This document shows, one piece after another, positions 1 to 6,330 of a stretch of 6,330 nt of DNA (positions are counted from its first letter, which is position 1; every line of letters starts with the position of its first letter). The notes under the pieces were generated by a model. The model was not told the origin of the DNA. It was given only the letters and a program-made list of their open reading frames with translations, and did no database searches. The position numbers and the translations under genes are program-made. This DNA is from Candidatus Gastranaerophilales bacterium (GTDB taxonomy: Bacteria > Cyanobacteriota > Vampirovibrionia > Gastranaerophilales > Gastranaerophilaceae): positions 1-6,330 of the forward strand of contig CAJONH010000187.1 of NCBI GenBank assembly GCA_905235825.1, read 5' to 3'.

Positions 1-1
1 C

Positions 2-39
2 AATAAAAAAGTCCAACCAAACGGTTGAACTTTTTTATT
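2..39 (-). terminator. Rho-independent terminator of the tRNA-Gly gene
   Basis: A hairpin has arms at 11-18 and 23-30 around a four-base loop (GTTT on the minus strand). An A run (5-10) pairs with a T run (31-36) on the outside. Read on the minus strand the eight-base core is fully paired with one G-U wobble (positions 13 and 28) and is followed by six U. On the plus strand the same position is a C-A mismatch, so the hairpin is better as a minus-strand terminator, although its A/T flanks are symmetric and it could also work the other way. The stem starts directly after the tRNA discriminator base. Confidence 0.85.
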
Positions 40-111
40 AGCGAGAGACGAGGCTCGAACTCGCGACATCTTCCTTGGCAAGGAAGCATTCTACCACTGA
101 ATTACTCTCGC
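40..111 (-). tRNA. tRNA-Gly, anticodon GCC
   Basis: The minus strand folds into a full cloverleaf. The seven-base acceptor stem is GCGAGAG (105-111) with CTCTCGC (41-47). The D stem is ATTC/GAAT with loop AGTGGTA. The anticodon stem CTTCC/GGAAG has loop TTGCCAA, with anticodon GCC at 77-79. The variable loop is five bases, and the T arm has loop TTCGAGC and a single G-U pair. The discriminator (position 40) is U, as usual for bacterial tRNA-Gly. The bases after it are AAT, so CCA is not encoded and must be added by a nucleotidyltransferase. GCC reads the GGC and GGU glycine codons. Confidence 0.96.
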
Positions 112-127
112 ATTAATCTATAATCCT

Positions 128-155
128 ATTATACATGCACAATTATTTTTTTCAA
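128..155 (-). promoter_or_regulatory. Sigma-70-type promoter of the tRNA-Gly gene
   Basis: On the minus strand TTGAAA (150-155) is followed after 16 bases by a perfect TATAAT (128-133). The expected start of transcription is near position 121, leaving a leader of about ten bases before the tRNA at 111, a usual layout for a tRNA gene. The site lies in the 61-base gap between the TPR gene stop and the tRNA. Confidence 0.75.
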
Positions 156-172
156 GTATTATTTTTTATTTT

Positions 173-727
173 CTATAATTTACCTTTTACTACTCTTTCT
201 ATATATTCTCTCACTCCTGATGTAACAATCAGTTCTTTTTCATCATTACAAAAGTCATCTAAAAGAGTTACACCTATTGCTCTATCTCCTCTTTGAACAT
301 ATAAAAGTCCTATCATTATCCTATTTAAAGGATTAAATGTTTTATTTTTATATTCTTCTAATTTTTTATCAACAATTCCCAGCTTTTTGTAACATTCGGC
401 AACCCTGCGATAATAATCAAAATATAACGGATGAAGACTTAGTGCTTTTTCATAACACGGTAATGCCAATTCGGTATATCCTATTTTTTCATATGTCATT
501 CCTAAATTAATATAATATACCGCACTTCCTTGTGCTTCCGGCATTAAATCTATTGCAATTTGAAATTCTTTTATAGCTCCAAAATAATAATTTTCTTTTA
601 AATATATTAAACCTTTATTGTTATGTCTGAATGCATTATTTTCAGCCCGAATTTCGGCATAAGCCAATACTTTTTGCTCTGAAAACAGTAATATTAATAC
701 TAAAAAAAATATCTTTTTTAAATGCAA
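173..727 (-). CDS. Small exported TPR-repeat protein
   Basis: This is a 184-residue protein of unknown specific role. Residues 1-24 form a signal peptide: basic start (KK at 4-5), hydrophobic core FFLVLILLF, and a likely cleavage after AYA (22-24). Tetratricopeptide repeats follow at about 33-66, 69-102 and 103-131, with the typical small/aromatic spacing (NLGMTYEKIG, CYEKALSLHP). A weaker fourth helix pair is at about 132-160. There is no lipobox. TPR arrays usually act as protein-binding scaffolds, so the likely site is the periplasm. The start is TTG at 727, inside the last codons of the upstream hydrolase gene (10-base overlap). The next in-frame Met (residue 62) would remove the signal peptide and the first repeat, so TTG is preferred. 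Last gene of the three-gene unit; it ends with TAG. Confidence 0.88.
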   Translation of the reverse strand: MHLKKIFFLVLILLFSEQKVLAYAEIRAENNAFRHNNKGLIYLKENYYFGAIKEFQIAIDLMPEAQGSAVYYINLGMTYEKIGYTELALPCYEKALSLHPLYFDYYRRVAECYKKLGIVDKKLEEYKNKTFNPLNRIMIGLLYVQRGDRAIGVTLLDDFCNDEKELIVTSGVREYIERVVKGKL

Positions 728-1662
728 ATTTCCATACCTTCTTTTGCAAGAAAATAATTTTTATTTTTAATATTTAATTCTGTTTCTATTTTTTTCAACT
801 TATCATCATTATACGAAGGTTCAAAATGGAAGCATGCCAGTCGTTTTACGTTAGCTGAATTTGCTGTTTCCGCCGCCATATCAAATGTTGAATGTCCGTA
901 TCCCTGCTTTGGAGATACGACTGAAAGATAGTCTTCCGTTGTATATTGTGCATCATGAATTAATAAATCGGCATCTTTCGCAAATAACTCTATTTTTTTT
1001 GAACCGCCGTAATAACATTCGGTGTCGGTTGCATATACAACAGATTTGTTTTTATACGCTATTTTAAAACACATAACTCCAAAATTTGGGTGAGAATTGG
1101 ACTTCATACATGAAATAATAACTTCCTCGCCTTTCGGGGTAACATCATTAATACTGGTAATCCTTTTCATAACAGGTTCAGGATTGTTTTTATTTAAAAT
1201 AACAATATCAGATTCCGTAATATCATTCATTGAATAATCTGCTGTAACGTCATAAAGGTTAATTGGAAAAGATTTTCCGTATATCAGTTCTGAAAGAGTT
1301 TCATTTAAGTCAGATTCAAAACCACTGTATCCAAATAATGCCAAACGAGTAGTAATTACACTCATAGGCTTAAAAAAATTAAGTCCCTGAATATGGTCTT
1401 GGTGAATATGACTCAATATCATTGTCACATTAATTGGAGTTCTTTCAAAAACATTATCCGCCGACAATATGTGTTCTTTAAAAATTTTATCTCCTAATTC
1501 TATTATCCCTGTTCCGCCATCAAGAATAATTGTATGTCCGGCTGCATTTACTTCAACACATGCAGTATTTCCGCCATATTCCAAAAAATCTTTATTCGCA
1601 ACAGGATAAGAACCCCTTACTCCCCAAAACTTGACTTTTATTTCATCATTTTTATTATTCAT
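718..1662 (-). CDS. MBL-fold metallo-hydrolase (RNase Z/PhnP-like group)
   Basis: A 314-residue cytoplasmic protein with no signal peptide, spanning a complete metallo-beta-lactamase fold. It opens with KFWGVRGSYP (11-20) and GGNTACVEV (30-38), then the LDGGTG strand-turn (47-52). The metal motif SHIHQDHIQG (84-93) supplies His85, His87, Asp89 and His90. Further likely ligands are His191 (SHP), Asp213 (YATDTE) and His279 (CFHFEPSYND). DAQY (237-240) and GYGHST (254-259) are conserved in this subgroup. These sites are consistent with a two-metal active hydrolase. The group resembles RNase Z and PhnP phosphodiesterases, but the substrate cannot be told; no C-P lyase genes lie nearby. The ATG is three bases after the phosphoesterase stop and has only a weak purine-rich ribosome site, suggesting translational coupling. 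Confidence 0.92.
   Translation of the reverse strand: MNNKNDEIKVKFWGVRGSYPVANKDFLEYGGNTACVEVNAAGHTIILDGGTGIIELGDKIFKEHILSADNVFERTPINVTMILSHIHQDHIQGLNFFKPMSVITTRLALFGYSGFESDLNETLSELIYGKSFPINLYDVTADYSMNDITESDIVILNKNNPEPVMKRITSINDVTPKGEEVIISCMKSNSHPNFGVMCFKIAYKNKSVVYATDTECYYGGSKKIELFAKDADLLIHDAQYTTEDYLSVVSPKQGYGHSTFDMAAETANSANVKRLACFHFEPSYNDDKLKKIETELNIKNKNYFLAKEGMEICI
737..742 (-). promoter_or_regulatory. Ribosome binding site supporting the TTG start of the TPR gene
   Basis: AGAAGG on the minus strand lies nine bases before the TTG at 727, within the coding end of the hydrolase gene. The nearby ATG (733-735) is in the hydrolase frame (its residue Met310) and cannot start the TPR protein. This site is the main argument for the TTG start. 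Confidence 0.6.
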
Positions 1663-1665
1663 AGT

Positions 1666-2613
1666 TTATTTCTTTTCTATTATTATTTCAGTTTCTCTGT
1701 CTTTTTCTTTTCCGTAAAATATACTATCACCTACTATGCGTATTTTAGCTGTTTGCTGTAAATCTTTCAAGCCGGTTTCACAAAATTCAAACTTAAATAC
1801 TGCTTTTTTTGATTGATTTTTTATTTCAATTATTCTGAATGAGTTTGGATAGCTGACAAGTGCCGGTGTAGAAACATGCAAAATATTATCTTTTTTTATA
1901 ATTTTTGCTGCGTGATAATGTCCTGAAAATACGGCAATGGGCATTTTATATTTTTCCAATACCCTCTTGTATTCTTCTGCATTTCTTATTTCATGACTTT
2001 TTGAATCATAGGGTGTTACAAGCGGAAAATGCTGAAAAATCAGTACTACATCTTTTTGTGATTGTGATAATATATCATCTAACCATTCAAGTTCTTCTTC
2101 CGAATATGAACCGTGGGGAGAACGTCCTTCATTACTTGCTCCGTCCATTACAATAACCCTAAATCCCTTTTGAGGTTTAAATGAATAGTATGTTGAATGA
2201 AATGTAAAATTTTTATTTTTTGCTCTTATTTCTTTTAGAAAGTTTAATTTATTAATATAACTTGAAGGTGCTGTGTCATGATTACCTACTGTTATATACC
2301 ACGGATAATTTAATCCGTTTAAGCCTTCAATCATCCCGTCAAGTGCACGTTTATCAGGTGCATCAATACCATCACCCGTTACTATAACAAATTTTAAATT
2401 TTTATGATTATTTATTTGGCTCACTGCATCATTTAAAAGTTCTTTTGTATGTGATAACAGTTTGTAACTGGTATCTTCACGCCCTACAGAATAATGAATA
2501 TCCGATAATTGTGCAAACTTCATTGTACCCGAAAATGAAGGCTGTGAAGTCGTAAAAAACATAATCACGACTACAAACATTATAAACAGACAATCTTTTA
2601 ATAATTTTCTCAT
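1666..2613 (-). CDS. Exported calcineurin-like metallophosphoesterase
   Basis: A 315-residue enzyme with a Sec-type N-terminus: RKLLKD, a hydrophobic core (8-20) and a likely cleavage near FSG (27-29). Cys8 sits in the core and is not a lipobox, so the mature protein is probably soluble in the periplasm or held by an uncleaved anchor. All motifs of the calcineurin-like fold are present in order: DIH (Asp38, His40), GDGID (80-84, metal bridging Asp81), GNHD (110-113), His195 in QHFP, and GHYH (231-234). The general layout resembles the CpdA/Icc and purple-acid-phosphatase-like group, which hydrolyses phosphomonoesters or phosphodiesters using two metals; the substrate is unknown. Residues about 255-315 form a beta-rich tail. 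An AAGGGA ribosome site lies ten bases before the ATG. First gene after the promoter at 2645-2673. Confidence 0.93.
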   Translation of the reverse strand: MRKLLKDCLFIMFVVVIMFFTTSQPSFSGTMKFAQLSDIHYSVGREDTSYKLLSHTKELLNDAVSQINNHKNLKFVIVTGDGIDAPDKRALDGMIEGLNGLNYPWYITVGNHDTAPSSYINKLNFLKEIRAKNKNFTFHSTYYSFKPQKGFRVIVMDGASNEGRSPHGSYSEEELEWLDDILSQSQKDVVLIFQHFPLVTPYDSKSHEIRNAEEYKRVLEKYKMPIAVFSGHYHAAKIIKKDNILHVSTPALVSYPNSFRIIEIKNQSKKAVFKFEFCETGLKDLQQTAKIRIVGDSIFYGKEKDRETEIIIEKK

Positions 2614-2644
2614 AAAATAACTATCCCTTAACTCTCTTGTATTT

Positions 2645-2673
2645 ATTATAACAAATAATAATATTTAAGCCAA
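2645..2673 (-). promoter_or_regulatory. Sigma-70-type promoter of the phosphoesterase-MBL-TPR unit
   Basis: On the minus strand TTGGCT (2668-2673, four of six consensus bases) is followed by exactly 17 bases and a perfect TATAAT (2645-2650). Transcription would start near 2638, giving a leader of about 25 bases that carries the AAGGGA ribosome site (2624-2629). The site lies in the 65-base gap after the stop of the membrane protein gene. No hairpin terminator was found in that gap, so read-through from upstream is also possible. Confidence 0.78.
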
Positions 2674-2678
2674 AAATA

Positions 2679-4151
2679 TTACGGTTCTGAAAGTTTATAT
2701 ATTTTTGTGTCATTTTTCGAAAAAACTAAATTATAATTTTCTGTGATTACTTTATAAAAATCTGCGGCATAATCAATTCCGAAAAAGCTAAAACCGTATT
2801 CTCTGTTATCAATCGGAAGAATTACAAAATATTCGGGCAGATTTTTCTTAAAATTTTCTATAATGTTTTTTTCACCAAAAACATCATAATAAAACAACGG
2901 ACTCAGGTTATAATAAATATTATCGCCTTTTCTGTCAGTAATAAAATTGATTATACAACCTTCCGGCATAACAACAACTCTGTCTTCCGGTTTAGTATTT
3001 TTAAAAATGTAATCGGTTATATTATTTATCAACACGCCTTCTTTTTTATATGTATATATTTCTCCTTTTTGAGTAATCATAAAATAATCTTTTTGCTGCA
3101 ATGAAGAAAAATCAGAGCAGGCAAATATCAATATTCCTGCCGTAAGAATAAATGATATATATTTTTGATAGTTTATGTTTAATATAGCAATAAATGCCAA
3201 AAAACATACAGGTAAAAGAAATACTCCCATGTGATTTACGTTTAATACAAGAAATGATTTTGCACTTGAAGCTATTGCTGATAAAATTAATATACAAAGC
3301 GGTTTATTTTGAATTATTGTTTTTCTGTTAATTAACAATAAAATAATATTTAAAATCGGTATAAAGGCAAATAATCCGAGCACTCCGCCATTTAATACCG
3401 ACAAACTTGTTTTTATAAAAAACTGCTTTATCAAAGGTGCATGTATCAGGTTATTTATTAATTCTATACTGATTTTTATATCATTAAAATTTAATCCTTG
3501 TGCAAATAATATTAAGTAACTTATAAATGGGATTACGCTAAAACATAAAAATGCTTTGACAGCACTCTTTAACCCTATATTTTTTATAGAATATGCTAAA
3601 ATCAATAAATAGAAAATAAATTCATATTTGTTGGCAATACTTATCCCCGCAAACAGACATGCAAAATATGCACAATATTTATTTCCGTTTTTGATATATT
3701 TGATTAAAAACAAAAGCGATAACAAAAATGAACTTAATGCATACACAATGGCAAAAGAATATGTAAGATTTGAGTTATATAAAAAAGTTGGAAATACAAG
3801 CGAAAAACAATTGAACAATGATAAAAGAAATGATATTGGTTTATTTAGAAACTCACGTGACAATAAATACAAAGTAATTATTATCAGAAGCGAATTAAAA
3901 ACTCCTGCAATTGAAAGTACGCTTATTTTTTGTCCGAATACAAAAAATAAAAATGCATTAATTTGATATGATAATGCCCCGTAAATATTAAAAATATCCT
4001 TATAAAGCACTTCTCCGTTAAGCATTTGCTGAGGAATATAAAATTCACGACCTGTATCTATCAGAAAAAGCCCTTGATGAAGATAAAAAAACGGAAGAAT
4101 TAATAAAAAAATCAGCACTAAAATTATTATATTGATTTTATCCTGCTTCAT
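2679..4151 (-). CDS. Polytopic membrane glycosyltransferase-like protein (GT39/GT83/ArnT-type)
   Basis: A 490-residue integral membrane protein with roughly 11-12 hydrophobic segments between residues 5 and 346, and a C-terminal soluble part (about 350-490). After the first segment, the loop IDTGREFYIPQQMLNGEVLYKD... (31-52) carries Asp32 and Asp52. This has the form of the first outside loop of GT-C glycosyltransferases (acidic residue, then G-x-x-Y-x-D), in which an early acidic residue is catalytic. Such enzymes move a sugar from a polyprenyl-phosphate donor to lipid A, lipid-linked glycan or protein on the outer face of the inner membrane. Its place after lpxK and a heptosyltransferase gene favours a glycolipid acceptor, but the acceptor is inferred only. 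TGAGGA (4156-4161) overlaps the previous stop and lies four bases before the ATG, so the two genes are probably co-translated. Confidence 0.75.
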   Translation of the reverse strand: MKQDKINIIILVLIFLLILPFFYLHQGLFLIDTGREFYIPQQMLNGEVLYKDIFNIYGALSYQINAFLFFVFGQKISVLSIAGVFNSLLIIITLYLLSREFLNKPISFLLSLFNCFSLVFPTFLYNSNLTYSFAIVYALSSFLLSLLFLIKYIKNGNKYCAYFACLFAGISIANKYEFIFYLLILAYSIKNIGLKSAVKAFLCFSVIPFISYLILFAQGLNFNDIKISIELINNLIHAPLIKQFFIKTSLSVLNGGVLGLFAFIPILNIILLLINRKTIIQNKPLCILILSAIASSAKSFLVLNVNHMGVFLLPVCFLAFIAILNINYQKYISFILTAGILIFACSDFSSLQQKDYFMITQKGEIYTYKKEGVLINNITDYIFKNTKPEDRVVVMPEGCIINFITDRKGDNIYYNLSPLFYYDVFGEKNIIENFKKNLPEYFVILPIDNREYGFSFFGIDYAADFYKVITENYNLVFSKNDTKIYKLSEP

Positions 4152-4158
4152 TTAATCC

Positions 4159-5193
4159 TCACTTTGTCAATATTGTATCAACAGCATTTTTAACCGTATC
4201 TATGCTTATTGATTTCATACACACCCTGTTTTTCGGACATTTTCCCTTCAATGAACATGGCATGCATTTTAAATCCGCTTTTAATAAAATATTCTTATCG
4301 CCTAATGCTCTCCATTTTTCAAAAGGCATTGGCCCATATAAACCGATTACCCTTGTTCCGACAGAAGCTGCCATGTGCAGATTTCCCGAATCATTTCCCA
4401 ATATAAATTCAGCTTTTTGTAAAATTGCCAAACTGTCTTTTATTGTAACTTTTCCGCATAAATTAATCGGAGTTTTGTTTAATTCTGCAATGAATTTCAT
4501 TTTTTCATATAATTCATAATCGGATTTCGCACCAATAAACACAACTTTTATATCTTTTTCGTTTGACAAATATTCTATAATACGGGCAAATTTGTTTAAA
4601 TCCCACATTTTATTTTCATTCGATGCCGCTGCATTTACAACAGCGTACTTTTCGTTATCCTTTAATCCGTTGTCTTTTAATAGTTGTCCTGCTTTTATTT
4701 TATTTTCGTCTTTTATCCAATTTTCAAGATAAAAGTCTTTTATTCTTATGCCGTCAGCTTCAAGCACATCTAAAAAACATAAACTTTCATGCTTTTTATT
4801 ATCATATTTTACCCTCGTAGTTAATAAAAATCCCCGTCCTTCCGTATCATATCCTATTCTTTTTTTAATTCCCGATAAAAAACAAAGTAATGCACTGGAT
4901 AAAGAACGTTTTAAAATATAAGCCTTATCATATTTTTCTTTTCTTAATACGGAAACATAATGCCAAAATGACTTTTTTCGACCTTCTCCGTTTTCATATT
5001 TGTGCTTTCTTGTTGTATCAAAATAAATAAAATTATTCACATAAGGACAATTTTCTATGGCTTCCCCCGAATTAGGAGCTACAAGCATATCGATTTGTGC
5101 ATCAGGATAGTTATAACGTAAATTACGCAAGAAAGGTATCGTTAAAATCATATCGCCTATAAAACGATACCGTACTACGAGAATTTTCATCAT
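4159..5193 (-). CDS. GT9 family heptosyltransferase-like LPS glycosyltransferase (WaaF/WaaC-like)
   Basis: A 344-residue GT-B enzyme, the usual length for ADP-heptose:LPS heptosyltransferases, expected on the inner face of the inner membrane. Counting from the ATG at 5193, the N-terminal motif KILVVRYRFIGDMILTIP (3-20) places Asp14 where WaaC has its catalytic Asp13. KMWDLNKFARII (195-206) matches the donor-binding Lys region. GNDSGNLHMAAS (267-278) is the family D-x-G-x-x-H signature (Asp268, His273), followed by LYGP (285-288). A cysteine cluster (310, 313, 319, 325) has the C-x2-C...CP...C spacing seen in WaaF-like proteins. Whether the sugar is heptose or another is not visible. The start at 5193 gives an ATGA overlap with the lpxK stop; ATG at 5190 and TTG at 5202 are alternatives. 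Confidence 0.9.
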   Translation of the reverse strand: MMKILVVRYRFIGDMILTIPFLRNLRYNYPDAQIDMLVAPNSGEAIENCPYVNNFIYFDTTRKHKYENGEGRKKSFWHYVSVLRKEKYDKAYILKRSLSSALLCFLSGIKKRIGYDTEGRGFLLTTRVKYDNKKHESLCFLDVLEADGIRIKDFYLENWIKDENKIKAGQLLKDNGLKDNEKYAVVNAAASNENKMWDLNKFARIIEYLSNEKDIKVVFIGAKSDYELYEKMKFIAELNKTPINLCGKVTIKDSLAILQKAEFILGNDSGNLHMAASVGTRVIGLYGPMPFEKWRALGDKNILLKADLKCMPCSLKGKCPKNRVCMKSISIDTVKNAVDTILTK

Positions 5194-6254
5194 ATACCGC
5201 AAATATCCTTGATATCAATATATGCTCTGAGTTTTAATGCGTAAAATTTGACGGGCATTTCTATATCTTTAATAATATCAATTAATTTGACCGCATCTTT
5301 TTCTGTTGTAATAACAGAATCAATATTTTCATCCTGAGCAAAATGTATAATCTTTGAAATATCATCCTTTTCATAATTGTGGTGATCATCAAATTCCAAA
5401 ACGGCTTTAAGTTTATAATCTCTTTTTAAAAATCTGTAAAAGCTGTCATTTTGAGCTATTGCCGAAAATGCCATTATTTTAGTACCCAATGGTAATTCTT
5501 CGTCAGTTAAAATATTATATGCATATTCCGGTACAATTTTACATAAATATGTATCTTTTTTAAACTTTTTCTTTAAGTAATCACAATATTTTAATGCATT
5601 TTTAGAATCAAAATTTTTATTTACAACAACAACTTTATCTGCACGTTTAATATTTTTTATTTCTTCTCTTAAAGGCCCTGCAGGCAATGTATATCCGTTA
5701 CCGAATTTCTTTTTTGCATCAATAAGAACAATATCAATATCACGTTTCATTTTTCTGTGTTGAAATCCGTCATCAAGAATAATTATATCGGGATTATATT
5801 TTTCTTTTACAAATTTTTCCGCTTTAATACGATTTGAACAGGTAACAACGTAAGCACCTTTTGCGTTATTACTGAGCCATACAGGCTCATCTCCCGCAAG
5901 AGCTGCCGTAAATAATGCACCTGAACCGTCAGAAATAAGATTGGGCTTTCTGTTATCTATCTGTCCGCCATAACCACGTGAGAGAACAGCTACTTTTTTA
6001 TTTAATGACAGGTAGTACTTTGCCGTTTCAAGCGTAACGGGAGTCTTTCCTGCTCCGCCCGTTGTAAGGTTTCCTATTGAAATTACAAAAGATTTTGAAT
6101 TATATGCTCTTAATAATTTTTTATCGTACAATTTATTTCTTAGTTTAACGGCTAAAGTGTAAAATAAACTGAAAAATCTTAAAAAAAGCATTACAATTTT
6201 TTCATAAGTTGTCAAATTTTTTTTATAGTGAAGTTTTGATATAAAAAGTTTCAT
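5190..6254 (-). CDS. lpxK: Tetraacyldisaccharide 4'-kinase LpxK
   Basis: LpxK uses ATP to phosphorylate the 4' position of tetraacyldisaccharide-1-phosphate, giving lipid IVA, at the inner face of the inner membrane. The 354 residues compare with about 330 for typical members. A hydrophobic amphipathic segment (19-38) is the expected membrane attachment. Motifs in order: Walker A SIGNLTTGGAGKTP (59-72), LSRGYGG (91-97), GDEP (121-124; Asp122 probably the catalytic acid), Walker B-like DDGFQHRKM (161-169), GNGYTLPAGPLRE (185-197), FDDHHNY (288-294; a His probably partners the catalytic Asp) and TTEKDAVK (316-323). All key residues appear intact. ATG 6254 is preceded closely by TAAGGG (6259-6264), four bases away, and leaves the Walker A at the usual distance from the N-terminus. 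Its stop overlaps the next gene. Confidence 0.97.
   Translation of the reverse strand: MKLFISKLHYKKNLTTYEKIVMLFLRFFSLFYTLAVKLRNKLYDKKLLRAYNSKSFVISIGNLTTGGAGKTPVTLETAKYYLSLNKKVAVLSRGYGGQIDNRKPNLISDGSGALFTAALAGDEPVWLSNNAKGAYVVTCSNRIKAEKFVKEKYNPDIIILDDGFQHRKMKRDIDIVLIDAKKKFGNGYTLPAGPLREEIKNIKRADKVVVVNKNFDSKNALKYCDYLKKKFKKDTYLCKIVPEYAYNILTDEELPLGTKIMAFSAIAQNDSFYRFLKRDYKLKAVLEFDDHHNYEKDDISKIIHFAQDENIDSVITTEKDAVKLIDIIKDIEMPVKFYALKLRAYIDIKDICGI
5206..5210 (-). promoter_or_regulatory. Ribosome binding site deciding the GT9 gene start
   Basis: AAGGA on the minus strand, inside the end of lpxK, lies 12 bases before ATG 5193, 15 before ATG 5190 and only 3 before TTG 5202. The spacing is too short for TTG and favours ATG 5193, which also overlaps the lpxK stop as ATGA. 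Family proteins typically begin with M-K-I-L, so either ATG fits. Confidence 0.55.
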
Positions 6255-6304
6255 GGTTCCCTTAAAACAGTAATCTAAAAATTAAGAATCTTTTATTTAA
6301 TTTT

Positions 6305-6330
6305 TCAGAAAACTTTCTTAAATTTTCTGA
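6305..6330. repeat. Inverted repeat upstream of lpxK
   Basis: TCAGAAAA (6305-6312) and TTTTCTGA (6323-6330) are a perfect 8-base inverted repeat around a 10-base A/T-rich spacer, 51 bases before the lpxK start. It is not followed by a T run on the minus strand, so it does not look like a terminator for a gene entering from the right. It could be an operator or part of a structure cut by the window edge. In such A/T-rich DNA chance is also possible. Confidence 0.4.

Noticed and set aside
1534..1761. Plus-strand open frame across the MBL/phosphoesterase junction
   Set aside because: It is antisense to two supported genes, and its Phe/Tyr-rich translation reflects A-rich codons on the other strand.
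1666..2613. Phosphoesterase as a lipoprotein
   Set aside because: Its early cysteine (Cys8) is inside the hydrophobic core and lacks a lipobox before it.
3628..3966. Plus-strand open frame of 112 codons
   Set aside because: It lies wholly inside the membrane glycosyltransferase gene on the other strand and its translation looks like no protein family; low-complexity A/T-rich coding DNA gives such shadows.
4202..4519. Overlapping plus-strand open frames (also 4209-4406 and 4623-4820)
   Set aside because: They sit antisense to the well-supported GT9 gene, which carries all family motifs through this stretch.
5190..5202. TTG at 5202 as the GT9 start
   Set aside because: The ribosome site is only three bases away, and two ATG codons just downstream fit the family N-terminus and the overlap with the lpxK stop better.
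6265..6330. Promoter for lpxK
   Set aside because: TAGATT-like -10 candidates exist in the A/T-rich leader, but none has a reasonable -35 at 16-18 bases; the operon may begin outside the window.
1..6330. Defence system, CRISPR array, insertion sequence or integrated element beside the tRNA
   Set aside because: No direct repeats, transposase, integrase or repeat of the tRNA 3' end were seen; every gene has a plausible envelope or hydrolase role.

Overview
The window is a strongly A/T-rich stretch of a double-membraned (diderm) bacterial chromosome. All six protein genes and one tRNA gene lie on the minus strand, so the biological reading order runs from high to low coordinates. A clear lpxK (lipid A 4'-kinase) shows that the organism makes lipid A. 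The tRNA gene has no encoded CCA end. Together with the low G+C and the protein style, this is compatible with a gut Vampirovibrionia/Melainabacteria (Gastranaerophilales) genome. That placement is an impression, not shown by the sequence; other A/T-rich diderm phyla remain possible.

Region 1 (6254 down to 2679) looks like an envelope-glycolipid operon. lpxK is followed by a GT9 family ADP-heptose:LPS heptosyltransferase-like gene with a 4-base ATGA overlap. Next comes a polytopic membrane protein resembling lipid-linked-sugar glycosyltransferases (GT39/GT83/ArnT type), whose ribosome site overlaps the stop of the gene before it. The three can be read as phosphorylation of the lipid A disaccharide, sugar addition at the inner face of the inner membrane, and a possible sugar transfer on its outer face.

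Region 2 (about 2673 down to 173) begins with a very good sigma-70-type promoter (TTGGCT, 17 bases, TATAAT) in the 65-base gap after the membrane protein gene. It drives three tightly packed genes: an exported calcineurin-like phosphoesterase, a cytoplasmic metallo-beta-lactamase-fold hydrolase, and a small exported TPR protein that starts at TTG inside the end of the hydrolase gene. Their joint function is unknown. The packing suggests a coordinated unit, with two exported products and one cytoplasmic enzyme.

Region 3 (155 down to 1) is a stand-alone tRNA-Gly(GCC) gene with its own promoter and a hairpin terminator that begins right at the tRNA 3' end. No terminator was seen between the TPR gene and the tRNA. 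The right edge (6255-6330) holds only the lpxK leader with a perfect 8-base inverted repeat. There is no non-coding stretch over 300 bases, and no mobile element, CRISPR array or defence system was seen.
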